A stretch of 23,345 nucleotides of DNA, from positions 1 to 23,345 of the forward strand of contig CAYYVN010000017.1 of the NCBI GenBank assembly GCA_964475165.1, written 5' to 3'. Positions 6,238-14,900 of this stretch are shown piece by piece. Every line of letters begins with the position of its first letter. Position 1 is the first letter of the stretch. This DNA comes from CAYUHK01 sp964475165 (GTDB lineage: Bacteria; Verrucomicrobiota; Kiritimatiellia; JAAZAB01). The translations under genes and the position numbers were made by a program. Below the pieces are notes generated by a model. That model saw nothing but the letters and a program-made list of their open reading frames with translations. It had not been told where the DNA came from and did not search any database.

Positions 6238-8025
6238 ATGCATCCTTATCGTACGCATACCTGTGGTGCCTTGCGGAGCAGCGATGTCAACGGCAGCGCC
6301 CGTCTCTCCGGCTGGGTCTTTCGCAAGCGTGATCATGGCCAGTTGCTTTTTCTGGATTTACGGGATCATTACGGCCTGACCCAGGTGGTCATTCAACCCG
6401 ACCGCGAGATCTTCGATCTCTGCGCCAAGCTCAAACTCGAAAGCGTGATCACCGTCAGCGGGACGGTGGTGGCGCGTTCGGCGGAGACGATCAATCCCCA
6501 TTTGGCGACCGGCGCGATTGAGCTGGTGGCCAAGGAAATCAAAGTGGAAGCGGCCTGCGCCCCCTTGCCCTTGCCGATCGATTGCAGCGAGGAAGGGCCC
6601 GAGGAGCTGCGCCTGCGTTATCGCTATCTGGATCTGCGGCGTGAGCGTATGCAGGCCAATATGATCTTGCGTTCTGATCTGATCGCTTTTCTCCGCCAGC
6701 GCATGCAGGCCTTGGGATTCAGAGAGTTCCAGACGCCGATCCTCACCAGCAGTTCTCCGGAAGGCGCGCGCGATTATCTCGTCCCCAGCCGCCTGCATCC
6801 CGGCAGCTTCTATGCTCTGCCCCAGGCACCCCAGCAATTCAAGCAGTTGTTGATGGTCGCCGGCTTCGATCGCTATTTTCAGATCGCACCCTGTTTTCGC
6901 GATGAGGATGCCCGCGCCGACCGCTCGCCGGGCGAATTCTATCAATTGGATCTGGAGATGGCTTTTGCGACGCAGGAGGATGTTTTTGAGGTGGTGGAGG
7001 ATGTGCTCGCCGGCGCCTTCGCTAAATTCTCCAAATATCCGAGCACGCCGACGCCTTTTCCACGCATTCCCTATGCCGAAGCTCTCTTGAAATATGGCAC
7101 CGATAAACCCGATCTGCGCGTGCCGATTGTGATGGAAGATGTCACCGAGATTTTCCGGAGCGCCTCCTTCCAGGCCTTTCGTACGCTCATCGAACAAGGT
7201 GGCGTGGTGCGCGCTATTCCGGTGCCCAAAGCCGCCGCGCAGCCGCGGAGTTTTTTCGATAAACTGGTGGCTTATGCCCAGAGCATCGGCGCCAAGGGGT
7301 TGGCTTACCTGGTGTGGTCGGGTGGGGCCGTTAAGGGGCCCATCGCCAAATTCCTGCTGCCTGAACAAAGGGAGGCTTTGGCGCGGCAATGTGGCGTGGC
7401 CGATGAGCATGTTGTCTTTTTCGTCTGCGATAGCGCGCGCGAGGTCAATCGTATCTCAGCCGACTTGCGCCTTAAGCTGGGGCGCGACCTGCATCTGGCT
7501 GAGGAGCAGGTGTTCCGCTTTTGCTGGATAGTGGATTTCCCGCTTTTCGAAACCCATCCCGAAACCGGCAAGATCATCTTCTCGCACAATCCTTTTTCCA
7601 TGCCTCAGGGCGGCCTGCAGGCGCTGGAGGAACAGGATCCCTTGACTATCCGGGCCTATCAATATGATATCGTCTGCAACGGCTGTGAGCTTTCCAGCGG
7701 CGCCATCCGCAATCACAGCCCGGAGATAATGTATAAGAGCTTTGCCATTGCCGGCTATACACCGGCGGAGGTGGATGAGAAGTTTGCCGGTTTAATCAAC
7801 GCCTTCCGCCTGGGCGCGCCACCCCACGGCGGTATCGCGCCGGGGATTGACCGCCTGGCCATGCTGTTGGCGGGGGCGGACAGCATCCGCGAGGTGATTG
7901 CTTTCCCGATGAACCAACGCGCTCAAGACCTGATGATGGGTGCGCCGGCGCCGGTGACGGCCAAACAACTCCGCGAATTACATCTGCAGGTTGTCTTGCC
8001 AAAACCCAAAGAGAGCCCGGCTTAA
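6238..8025 (+). CDS. aspS: Aspartyl-tRNA synthetase (bacterial type with GAD domain; possibly non-discriminating)
   Basis: 595 residues, normal for bacterial AspRS. It charges tRNA-Asp with aspartate in the cytoplasm. Visible parts are the N-terminal OB-fold anticodon-binding domain ('SGWVFRKRDHGQLLFLDLRD', 24-43), class II motif 2 ('CFRDEDARADRSPGEFYQ'), a GAD insertion (about 290-420), and motif 3 with 'GAPPHGGIAPGIDRLAM'. The residue after Arg-Asp in the OB-fold is His33, the state associated with non-discriminating enzymes that also make Asp-tRNA-Asn. The second known discriminating position holds Glu83 rather than Gly or Lys. The extra Gly in 'RSPGEFYQLDLEM' and the 'MPQGGLQAL' segment resemble alphaproteobacterial AspRS as I remember it. 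It lies 34 nt after accA, and its TAA overlaps the stop of convergent hisS. Confidence 0.97.
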   Translation: MHPYRTHTCGALRSSDVNGSARLSGWVFRKRDHGQLLFLDLRDHYGLTQVVIQPDREIFDLCAKLKLESVITVSGTVVARSAETINPHLATGAIELVAKEIKVEAACAPLPLPIDCSEEGPEELRLRYRYLDLRRERMQANMILRSDLIAFLRQRMQALGFREFQTPILTSSSPEGARDYLVPSRLHPGSFYALPQAPQQFKQLLMVAGFDRYFQIAPCFRDEDARADRSPGEFYQLDLEMAFATQEDVFEVVEDVLAGAFAKFSKYPSTPTPFPRIPYAEALLKYGTDKPDLRVPIVMEDVTEIFRSASFQAFRTLIEQGGVVRAIPVPKAAAQPRSFFDKLVAYAQSIGAKGLAYLVWSGGAVKGPIAKFLLPEQREALARQCGVADEHVVFFVCDSAREVNRISADLRLKLGRDLHLAEEQVFRFCWIVDFPLFETHPETGKIIFSHNPFSMPQGGLQALEEQDPLTIRAYQYDIVCNGCELSSGAIRNHSPEIMYKSFAIAGYTPAEVDEKFAGLINAFRLGAPPHGGIAPGIDRLAMLLAGADSIREVIAFPMNQRAQDLMMGAPAPVTAKQLRELHLQVVLPKPKESPA

Positions 8026-9314
8026 AAGCATTTCTGACCAGCCAGCAGCTGCGCCAGAGAAACTTCCTGCTCGCTACGCGCGGCCAGGTCTTTGATGCGC
8101 ACCGTGCCGCGCGCCAGATCATCCGGCCCCAGATAGATCGCCCGGCGAGCGCCCGGCCCGCTGCGCGCGAAGAAATGTTTGGGTTTTTCGGGGTGTAAGG
8201 CTACACCTACGCTCTGGCCGCCACGCCGCAGGGCCTGCCCAATCTGAATGGCCGTGGCTTGCTGATCTATTCCCATGAAGCCGATAACCATATCCGGCGC
8301 GAGCCGCGCCTGGGCGGTCAGGCCTTTGGCGGCCAAGAGCTCGGCGATGACCACATCGCCGAAACCCAGGCCCACGGCCGGTAGGGGCTGGCCACCGATA
8401 TCGGCCAGCAGCCGATCATAGCGGCCACCGCCGAAAAGCGCGCGTAATTTTCTTTCAGCATCGAAAGCTTCAAAGACCATCCCCGTATAATAATCCAAGC
8501 CGCGCACCACACCGATATCAAAGCGCAGCCGGTCGGCCAGGCCATAATGGGCCAGCAGGCGCGGCAGCGCCTCGAGTTCCTCCAGGGCCGGCGTGGATCG
8601 CCCAAGGCGTTGCGCGGCCGCCGCCGGCGATTGCAGGGCGATGATACCCAAAACAGACTTGATCTGCGCCGCCTTTAAGCCGGCGGCGCTCAGTAAATCG
8701 GCGATGGCCTCTTCAGAGATCTTGCCGCGCTTATCGAGGGCACGCAAGACGGCGGGCTGCTGAGATGCCTCGATTCCGGCCTGTTGTAAGAGATCGGCCA
8801 GAAGATCGCGATGATTATAGTAGACCTGCACCGCGCTCTCATCCAAGCCCAGTAAGTTCAAGGCGTGCAGGGCGCAAGCCAGGAGTTCGGCTTCCGCGCT
8901 CAGAGCCGGCTCACCCACGATATCCAGGTTCCATTGGTAATGCTCGCGTTTACGGCCCCGGCTCATGCGCTCGTAGCGGAAGCATTGGGCGATGGCAAAC
9001 CATTTCAAGGGCCATTGCAGGGCCGCTTGGCGAGCGGCAATCATGCGCGCCAGGGTGGGGGTGATCTCGGGGCGTAAAGCCAAAGCGCGGCCGCTTTTAT
9101 CTTGGAAGGCGTAGATCTGTTCGACGATTTCCGGGCCGCTTTTGCGCTGGAGCAGCTCCAGCGATTCCACTACGCAAGCATCATATTGGTTAAACCCGAA
9201 TTGGCCGGCCGCCTGGCGCCAGGCGGCAAAAATGGTGTTGCGCCAATGCATCTCAGCGGGGTAAAAATCGCGCATACCGCGCGGCGCCTCGAAATTAACC
9301 TGCTGCAAAGCCAT
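8022..9314 (-). CDS. hisS: Histidyl-tRNA synthetase
   Basis: 430 residues, typical HisRS length. It is a class II synthetase that charges tRNA-His. Diagnostic features are 'APRGMRDFYP' near the N-terminus (10-19), motif 2 'CFRYERMSRGRKREHYQWN' (111-129), the histidine-specific motif 'LDYYTGMVFE' (from 273) and 'GGGRYDRL' just after it, then an HGTP anticodon-binding domain at the C-terminus. The motif 2 loop reads 'GRKREHYQWNLDI' where E. coli-type enzymes read approximately 'GRYRQFHQ...'. From memory this version resembles plant organellar HisRS. No clear Shine-Dalgarno precedes ATG 9314. The gene lies 110 nt downstream of the HU-family gene on the same strand; no convincing terminator is visible between them, so read-through is possible. 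Confidence 0.96.
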   Translation of the reverse strand: MALQQVNFEAPRGMRDFYPAEMHWRNTIFAAWRQAAGQFGFNQYDACVVESLELLQRKSGPEIVEQIYAFQDKSGRALALRPEITPTLARMIAARQAALQWPLKWFAIAQCFRYERMSRGRKREHYQWNLDIVGEPALSAEAELLACALHALNLLGLDESAVQVYYNHRDLLADLLQQAGIEASQQPAVLRALDKRGKISEEAIADLLSAAGLKAAQIKSVLGIIALQSPAAAAQRLGRSTPALEELEALPRLLAHYGLADRLRFDIGVVRGLDYYTGMVFEAFDAERKLRALFGGGRYDRLLADIGGQPLPAVGLGFGDVVIAELLAAKGLTAQARLAPDMVIGFMGIDQQATAIQIGQALRRGGQSVGVALHPEKPKHFFARSGPGARRAIYLGPDDLARGTVRIKDLAARSEQEVSLAQLLAGQKCF

Positions 9315-9424
9315 AGCAAGGAATCCAAATTTATTTTTACGAGGCTCAGCTAATCAGACGGATGGAACTAAGCGCCACGGCGGCCGGCGGCCTGGAGCTG
9401 AAAAATGCGCTGCGGCCGGCGCCT

Positions 9425-9709
9425 TCAGACATTTTTCATGACCAAGGCTTTCATGATCCGGCCCATCTTGAACTTCACCACGCGCCGACTGGGAATGGTC
9501 ACCACATGGGCTGGCTTATTGGGATTGCGGCCCACTCGCGCCTTGCGCACGCGCACTTCGAAGACGCCGAAATTACGGAATTCAACATTTTCGCCCTTGG
9601 CCAGGCTTTCGATGATATAATCCAAGGTCTTTTGGATGACGGTGAAGACATCTTCTTGAACTAACCCGGTTTCTTTTGCAATACGTACCACCAATTCTCG
9701 TTTCGTCAT
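9425..9709 (-). CDS. HU/IHF-family DNA-binding protein
   Basis: 94 residues, full length for the family. It begins 'MTKRELVVRIAKETGL', the standard helix-turn-helix dimerisation start. It continues with 'KGENVEFRNFGVFEVRVRKARVGRNP' and the DNA-intercalating beta-arm tip 'GRNPNKPAHVVTIP', then ends with 'RRVVKFKMGRIMKALV'. These proteins bind and bend DNA as dimers, shaping the nucleoid and assisting recombination and transcription. The arm lacks the IHF-typical 'GRNPKTGE', so HU or an unclassified HU-like protein fits better than IHF. AGGAG lies about 6 nt before ATG 9709. It has its own candidate promoter just behind the mtaB terminator, giving a leader of roughly 110 nt. Confidence 0.93.
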   Translation of the reverse strand: MTKRELVVRIAKETGLVQEDVFTVIQKTLDYIIESLAKGENVEFRNFGVFEVRVRKARVGRNPNKPAHVVTIPSRRVVKFKMGRIMKALVMKNV

Positions 9710-9827
9710 CGCATGCTCCTATCTGAATATCGGCTCTTCAAAAGCCCGCTGGCAACCGCGCAAGGGAGTGGCAGTCTCTTGTGCCGACCCTCTGTGGAGG
9801 CCAGGCGCTAACCAGGCAACCCTAACA

Positions 9828-9860
9828 ACTATAGCCTAACACTTGGGGGAAGAGTGTCAA
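9828..9860 (-). promoter_or_regulatory. Candidate promoter for the HU-family gene
   Basis: On the minus strand a perfect TTGACA (9855-9860) lies just downstream of the mtaB terminator and is followed by TATAGT (9828-9833; 5 of 6 to consensus). The 21-nt spacer is longer than the usual 16-18, so either the real -10 differs or the pairing is partly fortuitous. The position between a terminator and a gene start supports a promoter here. Confidence 0.4.
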
Positions 9861-9865
9861 TCATG

Positions 9866-9897
9866 AAAAAAATCCGGCACGCCCCAGGCGTCAGCCG
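9866..9897 (-). terminator. Intrinsic terminator of mtaB
   Basis: Read on the minus strand, a hairpin has a 9-bp GC-rich stem (CGGC + ACGCC pairing GGCGT + GCCG, with a 2-nt bulge on the 5' side) and a 3-nt loop. It is followed by GATTTTTTT with seven Ts (9866-9872 as As on the plus strand). It begins 13 nt after the mtaB stop codon. This is a textbook Rho-independent terminator. Confidence 0.85.
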
Positions 9898-9910
9898 AAG
9901 CGTCCGCCGA

Positions 9911-11170
9911 TCAAGCTAAAGCCTCGCCGAGCAAGACGGCCTCCCGGACGGTATGGGCGCGGAAACGAATGATGCTGCGCGGCTCTTGAACGCATCCCTG
10001 TACGAGGACAGGCAGATATTCACTGCTCCAGCCGCGTCCCACGCCAGCTGCATTCACGCTCTCGATCAAGACGCTGGTTTCGCGCCCAATCCATCGCTGG
10101 GCGAAAGCTTGACGCTGCCGCCGGCCCAGGGCGATCAGGCGGGCGGCCCGCCGTTTTTTTTCCGGCTCGGGTACCTGTGCCCGGCTCCTGGCCGCCGGCG
10201 TGCCTGGCCGCGGGCTATAGCTGAAGACATGCAGATTACTGATAGGCAGCTCGCTCAGCAGGCGTTCGCTGGCGGCGAAGTCCGCCGCGCTTTCTCCGGG
10301 GAACCCAACCATGATATCGCTGCCCAGGCCGAGCCCTTCTATTTTGCGGGTGGCCTCCGCGACCAGGGCGCGGTATTGGGCGGCAGTGTAGCGGCGGTCC
10401 ATGGCGGCCAGGATATTGTCGGATCCGCTCTGGAGGGGGATATGCAGAAAACGGCAGAGTTTATGAGAGGCGGCCATGTGATCGAGCACTCCGCGCTCGA
10501 CGGTGGTCAACTCGATCGAGCTCAGTCGCAGCCGTTCAGCTGGCGTTTGGCTTTCGAGCAGCTCCAGAAGCTGCCTCAAGTTCCGTCCCTCATCCTCGTA
10601 ACAGCCGAGATTGACGCCGGTCAGCACGAATTCGCGGAAGCCATCGCCGGCCAGCTGTCTTATCTCGGAGATGATTGCGCTCGTCGGACGGCTGCGCGGC
10701 TCCCCGCGCGCCGCTGGCACGATGCAATAGGTGCAATGGAAATTACAGCCATCCTGGATCTTGACCAAGGCGCGCTGCGTGCTGAAATGCGGCCGTACCG
10801 CTCCGGCCGTTGGCCGGCAGCTGAAGCCCTCTTGGGCGAGCAGGGCCGGCAGGTGGAATTTTTCCTTTTGCCCCGCCAAGAGATCGACCCCGCTGGCGCG
10901 TAGACGGGTTGCATCGCCCAGCTGAGCGGCGCAGCCGGCCAAGACCACGAAAGTGTGCGGCTGGCGGCGCTTGATGGACCGGACCAGACGCAGGCTATCT
11001 TCTTCCGCGCGGGCGGTCACCATGCAGCCATGAATCACGCTGATATCGCTGGCCGCGCCGAAAGGTTGCAGGCGCAAGCCGGCGGCCAGACAACTGGCGC
11101 GCAGCTGGGCGGTTTCGGCCTGGTTCAGGCGGCACCCGATGGTTTTGAAGGAAATGCTTGTGGTCTTCAT
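9911..11170 (-). CDS. mtaB: tRNA (N6-threonylcarbamoyladenosine-37-C2)-methylthiotransferase, MtaB type
   Basis: 419 residues. It is a radical-SAM methylthiotransferase that converts t6A37 to ms2t6A37 in tRNAs reading ANN codons, supporting accurate decoding. The N-terminal UPF0004 domain carries three cluster cysteines: Cys13 ('TIGCRLNQAE'), Cys49 ('HGCMVT') and Cys80 ('AGCAAQ'). The radical-SAM CxxxCxxC is Cys142-Cys146-Cys149 ('GCNFHCTYCIVPAARGEPRSRP'). A C-terminal TRAM-like RNA-binding segment follows 'RQRQAFAQRWIGRETSVLIE'. The 'GCRLNQAET' motif and overall length fit MtaB better than MiaB or RimO. The start ATG 11170 has only a weak ribosome binding site. It is divergent from the deoxyribosyltransferase-like gene and ends at a strong terminator. 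Confidence 0.9.
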   Translation of the reverse strand: MKTTSISFKTIGCRLNQAETAQLRASCLAAGLRLQPFGAASDISVIHGCMVTARAEEDSLRLVRSIKRRQPHTFVVLAGCAAQLGDATRLRASGVDLLAGQKEKFHLPALLAQEGFSCRPTAGAVRPHFSTQRALVKIQDGCNFHCTYCIVPAARGEPRSRPTSAIISEIRQLAGDGFREFVLTGVNLGCYEDEGRNLRQLLELLESQTPAERLRLSSIELTTVERGVLDHMAASHKLCRFLHIPLQSGSDNILAAMDRRYTAAQYRALVAEATRKIEGLGLGSDIMVGFPGESAADFAASERLLSELPISNLHVFSYSPRPGTPAARSRAQVPEPEKKRRAARLIALGRRQRQAFAQRWIGRETSVLIESVNAAGVGRGWSSEYLPVLVQGCVQEPRSIIRFRAHTVREAVLLGEALA

Positions 11171-11243
11171 ATCTAGCGTATAGTATCCGCCTGGTGGCGA
11201 CAGGGAAGGCGAAACTTAGGCAATCAGCCTCGGGAGATGCACA

Positions 11244-11642
11244 ATGAAAAGCATTTATCTTTGCGGCCCGATCATGGATGAGCACGCCGGCGCGGCGCGC
11301 GAGTGGCGCAATCTGGCGCGCAAACGGCTCGGCAAACAATTCATGCTCCTGGATCCCATGCGGCGCAACTTCAAGGATCGTGAGGTGGATAGCGCCAATG
11401 AGATCGTGGAGTTTGATCTGCAAGATATCCGCCAGGCGGATATCATCCTGGTTAACTATAGCAAGGCTTCGATCGGCACGGCGATGGAAGTTTTTTACGC
11501 TGCCAACAATCTCGGCAAGTTTGTGGTGGCCTTTTCACCCTTTCCTTTCCAGCATTGCAGTCCCTGGATGGTGCGTTACTGCACCAAGATCCTGCCCACC
11601 CTGGAAGGGGCCATCAGCTATATCAAAAAGCATTTCGCCTGA
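11244..11642 (+). CDS. Nucleoside 2-deoxyribosyltransferase-like protein
   Basis: 132 residues with GGGAG 7 nt upstream of ATG 11244. It matches the small nucleoside 2-deoxyribosyltransferase-like fold: 'YLCGPI' (5-10) near the N-terminus, Trp21 of the following helix, 'DLQDIRQADIILVNY' (58-72), and 'SIGTAMEVFYA' (76-86), where Glu82 aligns with the catalytic nucleophile of the family. 'SPWMVRYCTKI' near the C-terminus is also typical. True family members transfer deoxyribose between nucleobases, while related proteins hydrolyse (d)NMPs, so the substrate cannot be told from sequence. The gene is monocistronic: divergent from mtaB and followed by a 129-bp gap before the oppositely oriented tRNA-Pro. 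Confidence 0.75.
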   Translation: MKSIYLCGPIMDEHAGAAREWRNLARKRLGKQFMLLDPMRRNFKDREVDSANEIVEFDLQDIRQADIILVNYSKASIGTAMEVFYAANNLGKFVVAFSPFPFQHCSPWMVRYCTKILPTLEGAISYIKKHFA

Positions 11643-11771
11643 AGTATCCCTGGTAATCTGGCGCGGTTTCGGCCGCTTCATCCGACTCCCTTGACCTCAG
11701 GCGGTTGATGTGAGGCAAGCATCTATCCGCGCCGCGGACGATTGAGATCAGAGGGATGACCATTCACCAGA

Positions 11772-11848
11772 TGGTCGGAGCGGAGGGATTTGAACCCTCG
11801 ACCTTTTGCACCCCAAGCAAACGCGCTACCAGTCTGCGCCACGCCCCG
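11772..11848 (-). tRNA. tRNA-Pro (anticodon GGG)
   Basis: Read on the minus strand. Acceptor CGGGGCG (11842-11848) pairs with CGCTCCG (11776-11782), with one G-T wobble; the discriminator is A, and CCA is encoded at 11772-11774. The anticodon stem TTTGC/GCAAA encloses loop TTGGGGT, with anticodon GGG at 11812-11814 (plus-strand CCC). The T arm GAGGG/TTCAAAT/CCCTC is perfect. It reads CCC and CCU. It lies 69 nt downstream of addA on the same strand and may share its transcript; no convincing separate promoter is visible. Confidence 0.95.
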
Positions 11849-11917
11849 CCATTAAAGGAAGGTTTTCGGACGCCCAACAGGGCACGACCCAAAAACAGGG
11901 AAAGCCTAACACAGGTT

Positions 11918-14900
11918 TTATTGAGGGTCAATCTTGAGGTTGATTTCCTCCCAGCGTGGAATGGCCGTGAAGAAGATCACCGGGCGTGGCTGGGCGGGGG
12001 CCAGCAGTTTGGCGGCCATCTCGGCATAGGCCGTCACTTGCGCACGATAGCGCCGGATCTCCTGCTGTAGCCAGGCCTCGCGGTTGGCGTTGGGTTTGCC
12101 GGTCTTGAAATCCACCAGATAGACGCCGCTGGCTGTTTGCAGCAGCAGGTCAATCCGGCCGGCACGGATGGTCTGCGCGCCGCAACAATCTTCAAGAGCC
12201 CATTCGGGCATCATAGCCGTAGCCGCCGCGCGCAGCTGGGCGAAAGGCTCATAATCCCAGGCTTGGCGGGATTCCTCCAGAATATCAGCAGCTATCCGCG
12301 CGAGAGACTCGGCTGGGAGACCTTCGGCGGCCAAGGCGGCTTGCAGAGCCTCGGTCGCTGGCCAGGGCTGATTGCGCGCCAGGGAATCAAAGAGGCGATG
12401 CATAACCACGCCGCGCGCCCGCGCTTCGTCGTTAGATTCCTCCGCGCCGGCGCGGGCGACCATGGCGGTTTCGTCCTCGATCTCTGAAGGACTGCTCATC
12501 CGGTAGGGCAGAACTTGCGGCTCAAAAGGCGCTGGCTCAGGTAGGGAGAGGCTTGGCTTCTGAGCCGCTGCGGCGGCTAGTGGCCCGGCGGGTGGCGATG
12601 GGTTAGAGATGGTTTTTACCAAGGCTCCTATTTGAGGACTTTGCGCCAGAGCGGCCATCCAGGCGATAGCGGAAACTGCCGAGTCGGATTTTTTATTAGC
12701 CGGCAGGATACCGCTCAGGGTGAGAGATTCCCGCGCCCGCGTGACGGCTACATAGCAGAGACGTTTATATTCGGCTATCTGCCGATTTTTATCGAGATCG
12801 TTCAAGATGGTATGGGCCAGAAAGGGCGTGGAGGTGGTGCGGTCGGTAGCGCCAGCGGCCAGATAAGAGCGCTCCTTGCCCGGCAGGCGATCCATGAGAA
12901 AGGCGGCCTTTTGAGCGCCGCGTGGCTGACGTGTGCGGGGATCATAATCCAGCCCTACGCTGAAGACATGATCGAACTCGAGGCCCTTGGCCTTATGGAT
13001 GGTCAGCATGGTGATGGGCGAAAAGGCGGCGCAGGGATCAGGCGGGGTATAGGTGTTTTGGAGCAGGCGTTCCAGGGCTGCCAGGGTTTCCTCGCCGCGT
13101 CCCTGAGGGCATTGATCGAGCAGATCCAGAAAACGCAGACTGTTGGAGACGCCGGCCGCACCGGCCAATTGCGCTATGGCCGCCGGTCCATCGAGCGCTT
13201 CCCAGAAGCGTTGCAGGGTGGCGGCGTAGGGCTCGCGGCCACAATCGGGCTGCCGCGCTTGATAGACCTTTTGCCAGCGTTCCAGATCCTGGTGCAGGTC
13301 GGGCTTGGCGGCCAGGATCTTTGCGGACCAGAAAGAACCCTGCTCCGGTTTAAGTTGTTCGAGCTGCGAGAGGGGTAGGCGGCACCAGGGCGCGCGCATA
13401 ACGCCGGCCCAGGCCACATCATCCTGCGGGCGCAAGAGGGCCCGCAGGAGATTAAGCAGGTGGCGCACTTCGAAACGCTCCCGCATAGGCACACCTTCCA
13501 TCAGGCGAACAGGCACGCCCAAATCGGTCAGGGCCGTGATATAGAAGCTCAAGTGAGTGCGCACTGGCAGTAGAATGGCAAGCGAGGCCTGGGGCGTCGC
13601 CCGATATTGTTCGGCAACCGCCGCTGCCACATAAAGGGCTTCTTGTTGACGCGCAGCCGATGCGTTGGCGGGTAGAGCGCGATTATCCTTTTCGTAAGCA
13701 AAAAGGGCCAGGGTGACCGGTGCTGCCGCGCTTGGCTCAGCCCGCCTTGCCTGGCCGGCCTGGAAGGCCACTTCATCGAAGTCCTCTACCGGTTCGGCCA
13801 TGATACGCTCAAAAGCGTGATTGGCGAAGGCCACCAGGCTGGGGCGGGAACGGAAGTTGGCCGAGAGATGCAAAGGTTCCAGTTTCAGAGCCGCTTCGCC
13901 GGAGCGCGGTAAACCGTATTTGACCAGAGATGCAAAAAGGCTCACTTCAGCACGGCGGAAACGGAAGATGGATTGTTTGGGGTCGCCCACCAAAAAGATG
14001 CTGCGGCCGTCGGCTGTTTCCCAGCCTTCAGTTAAAGCGCTCAGAATCTGCACCTGGGTATCGTTCATATCCTGGGCTTCATCCACCAGCACATGGCGCA
14101 GATGTTCATGGAAGAAGATCAAGCTCTCGCTCGGGAGCTGATTGGGCTGACTGCTGTTGAGAGCTCGTAAGGCCGCCAATTCCAATTCCATAAAATCCAG
14201 GCCGCGGCTATTGAGGAGGAGATTGAATTGTTGCAAGAGGCCCCCCGCCAGAATGATCTGATCGCGCAGGGCCTCGAAGCCCAGGTTATCCTCGCTGGGC
14301 AGCGCTAGGGAGTGCGCGAGACGCAGGGCCGCCGCGGTCGGCTCCGGTAGATGCTTAATGAAACTGCTGAGGGAGTTTTTGGAAAATCCGGGGCCGAAAT
14401 CCTTGGTAAAAAATTTCTGGCGCGGTGTGCCTGGCGTGGACAGGAAAACCTCGGCGGCTGCCTGCCAAGCTGGTAGATCGTCCAAGGCCGTGCCAGGCAC
14501 TTGCTCTCTCAGCTTAGCGGCGTAAGCCAACCCGGAATCCAGCAGATATTGGCGCAGCGAGTTCCAAGATGACTCGTGCTTTCGGAAATAATTTGACAGC
14601 GGCTGGAGATAGAGGGCCAGCAATGTCTGCAGCCGTTTTTCAAGATCCTTCTGCGGCTGCTGGGTCTGAGCGAATAATTTGATGAATTCCCGCAGACGAT
14701 CACGGCGCGCCAAGAGGTCTGCCAGGCGAGCGACGATCACTGGCAGGCTGCCATTGGCGGCGACCAGTTGGCGCTGAAAAGCCTCGCGCTCATCGGGACT
14801 CGCTTGCTGACTGTTGAGCGCCTGCAGATATTGGGTCACGGCGGCCTGAAGCAGGGCCCCTTGATTAACATCATCCAGCAGGGGTAGGCCAGGGGTTATG

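Noticed and set aside
6358..7410. 350-codon open frame antisense to aspS
   Set aside because: It lies wholly within a confidently identified AspRS, with His/Gln/Gly-rich composition typical of an antisense shadow in GC-rich DNA.
9363..9374. Shared 12-mer ATGGAACTAAGC here and at 23238
   Set aside because: A single short exact match in unrelated intergenic contexts; it is too short to call a motif.
9315..9424. GC-rich segment between the HU-family gene and hisS as a terminator
   Set aside because: Only about 6 bp of consistent pairing between GCCGGC-type segments could be drawn, and no T tract is suitably placed.
9953..10903. 316-codon open frame antisense to mtaB
   Set aside because: It is opposite a well-supported MtaB with all cluster cysteines, and its own translation resembles no family.
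11690..11719. Hairpin (CTTGACCTCA / TGAGGCAAG) after the deoxyribosyltransferase-like gene as a terminator
   Set aside because: The 9-bp bulged stem has no T tract on either strand, so evidence for termination is insufficient.
11758..11776. Inverted repeat GACCAT/ATGGTC spanning the tRNA-Pro 3' end
   Set aside because: The stem is only 6 bp, partly explained by the tRNA CCA end, and no T tract follows.
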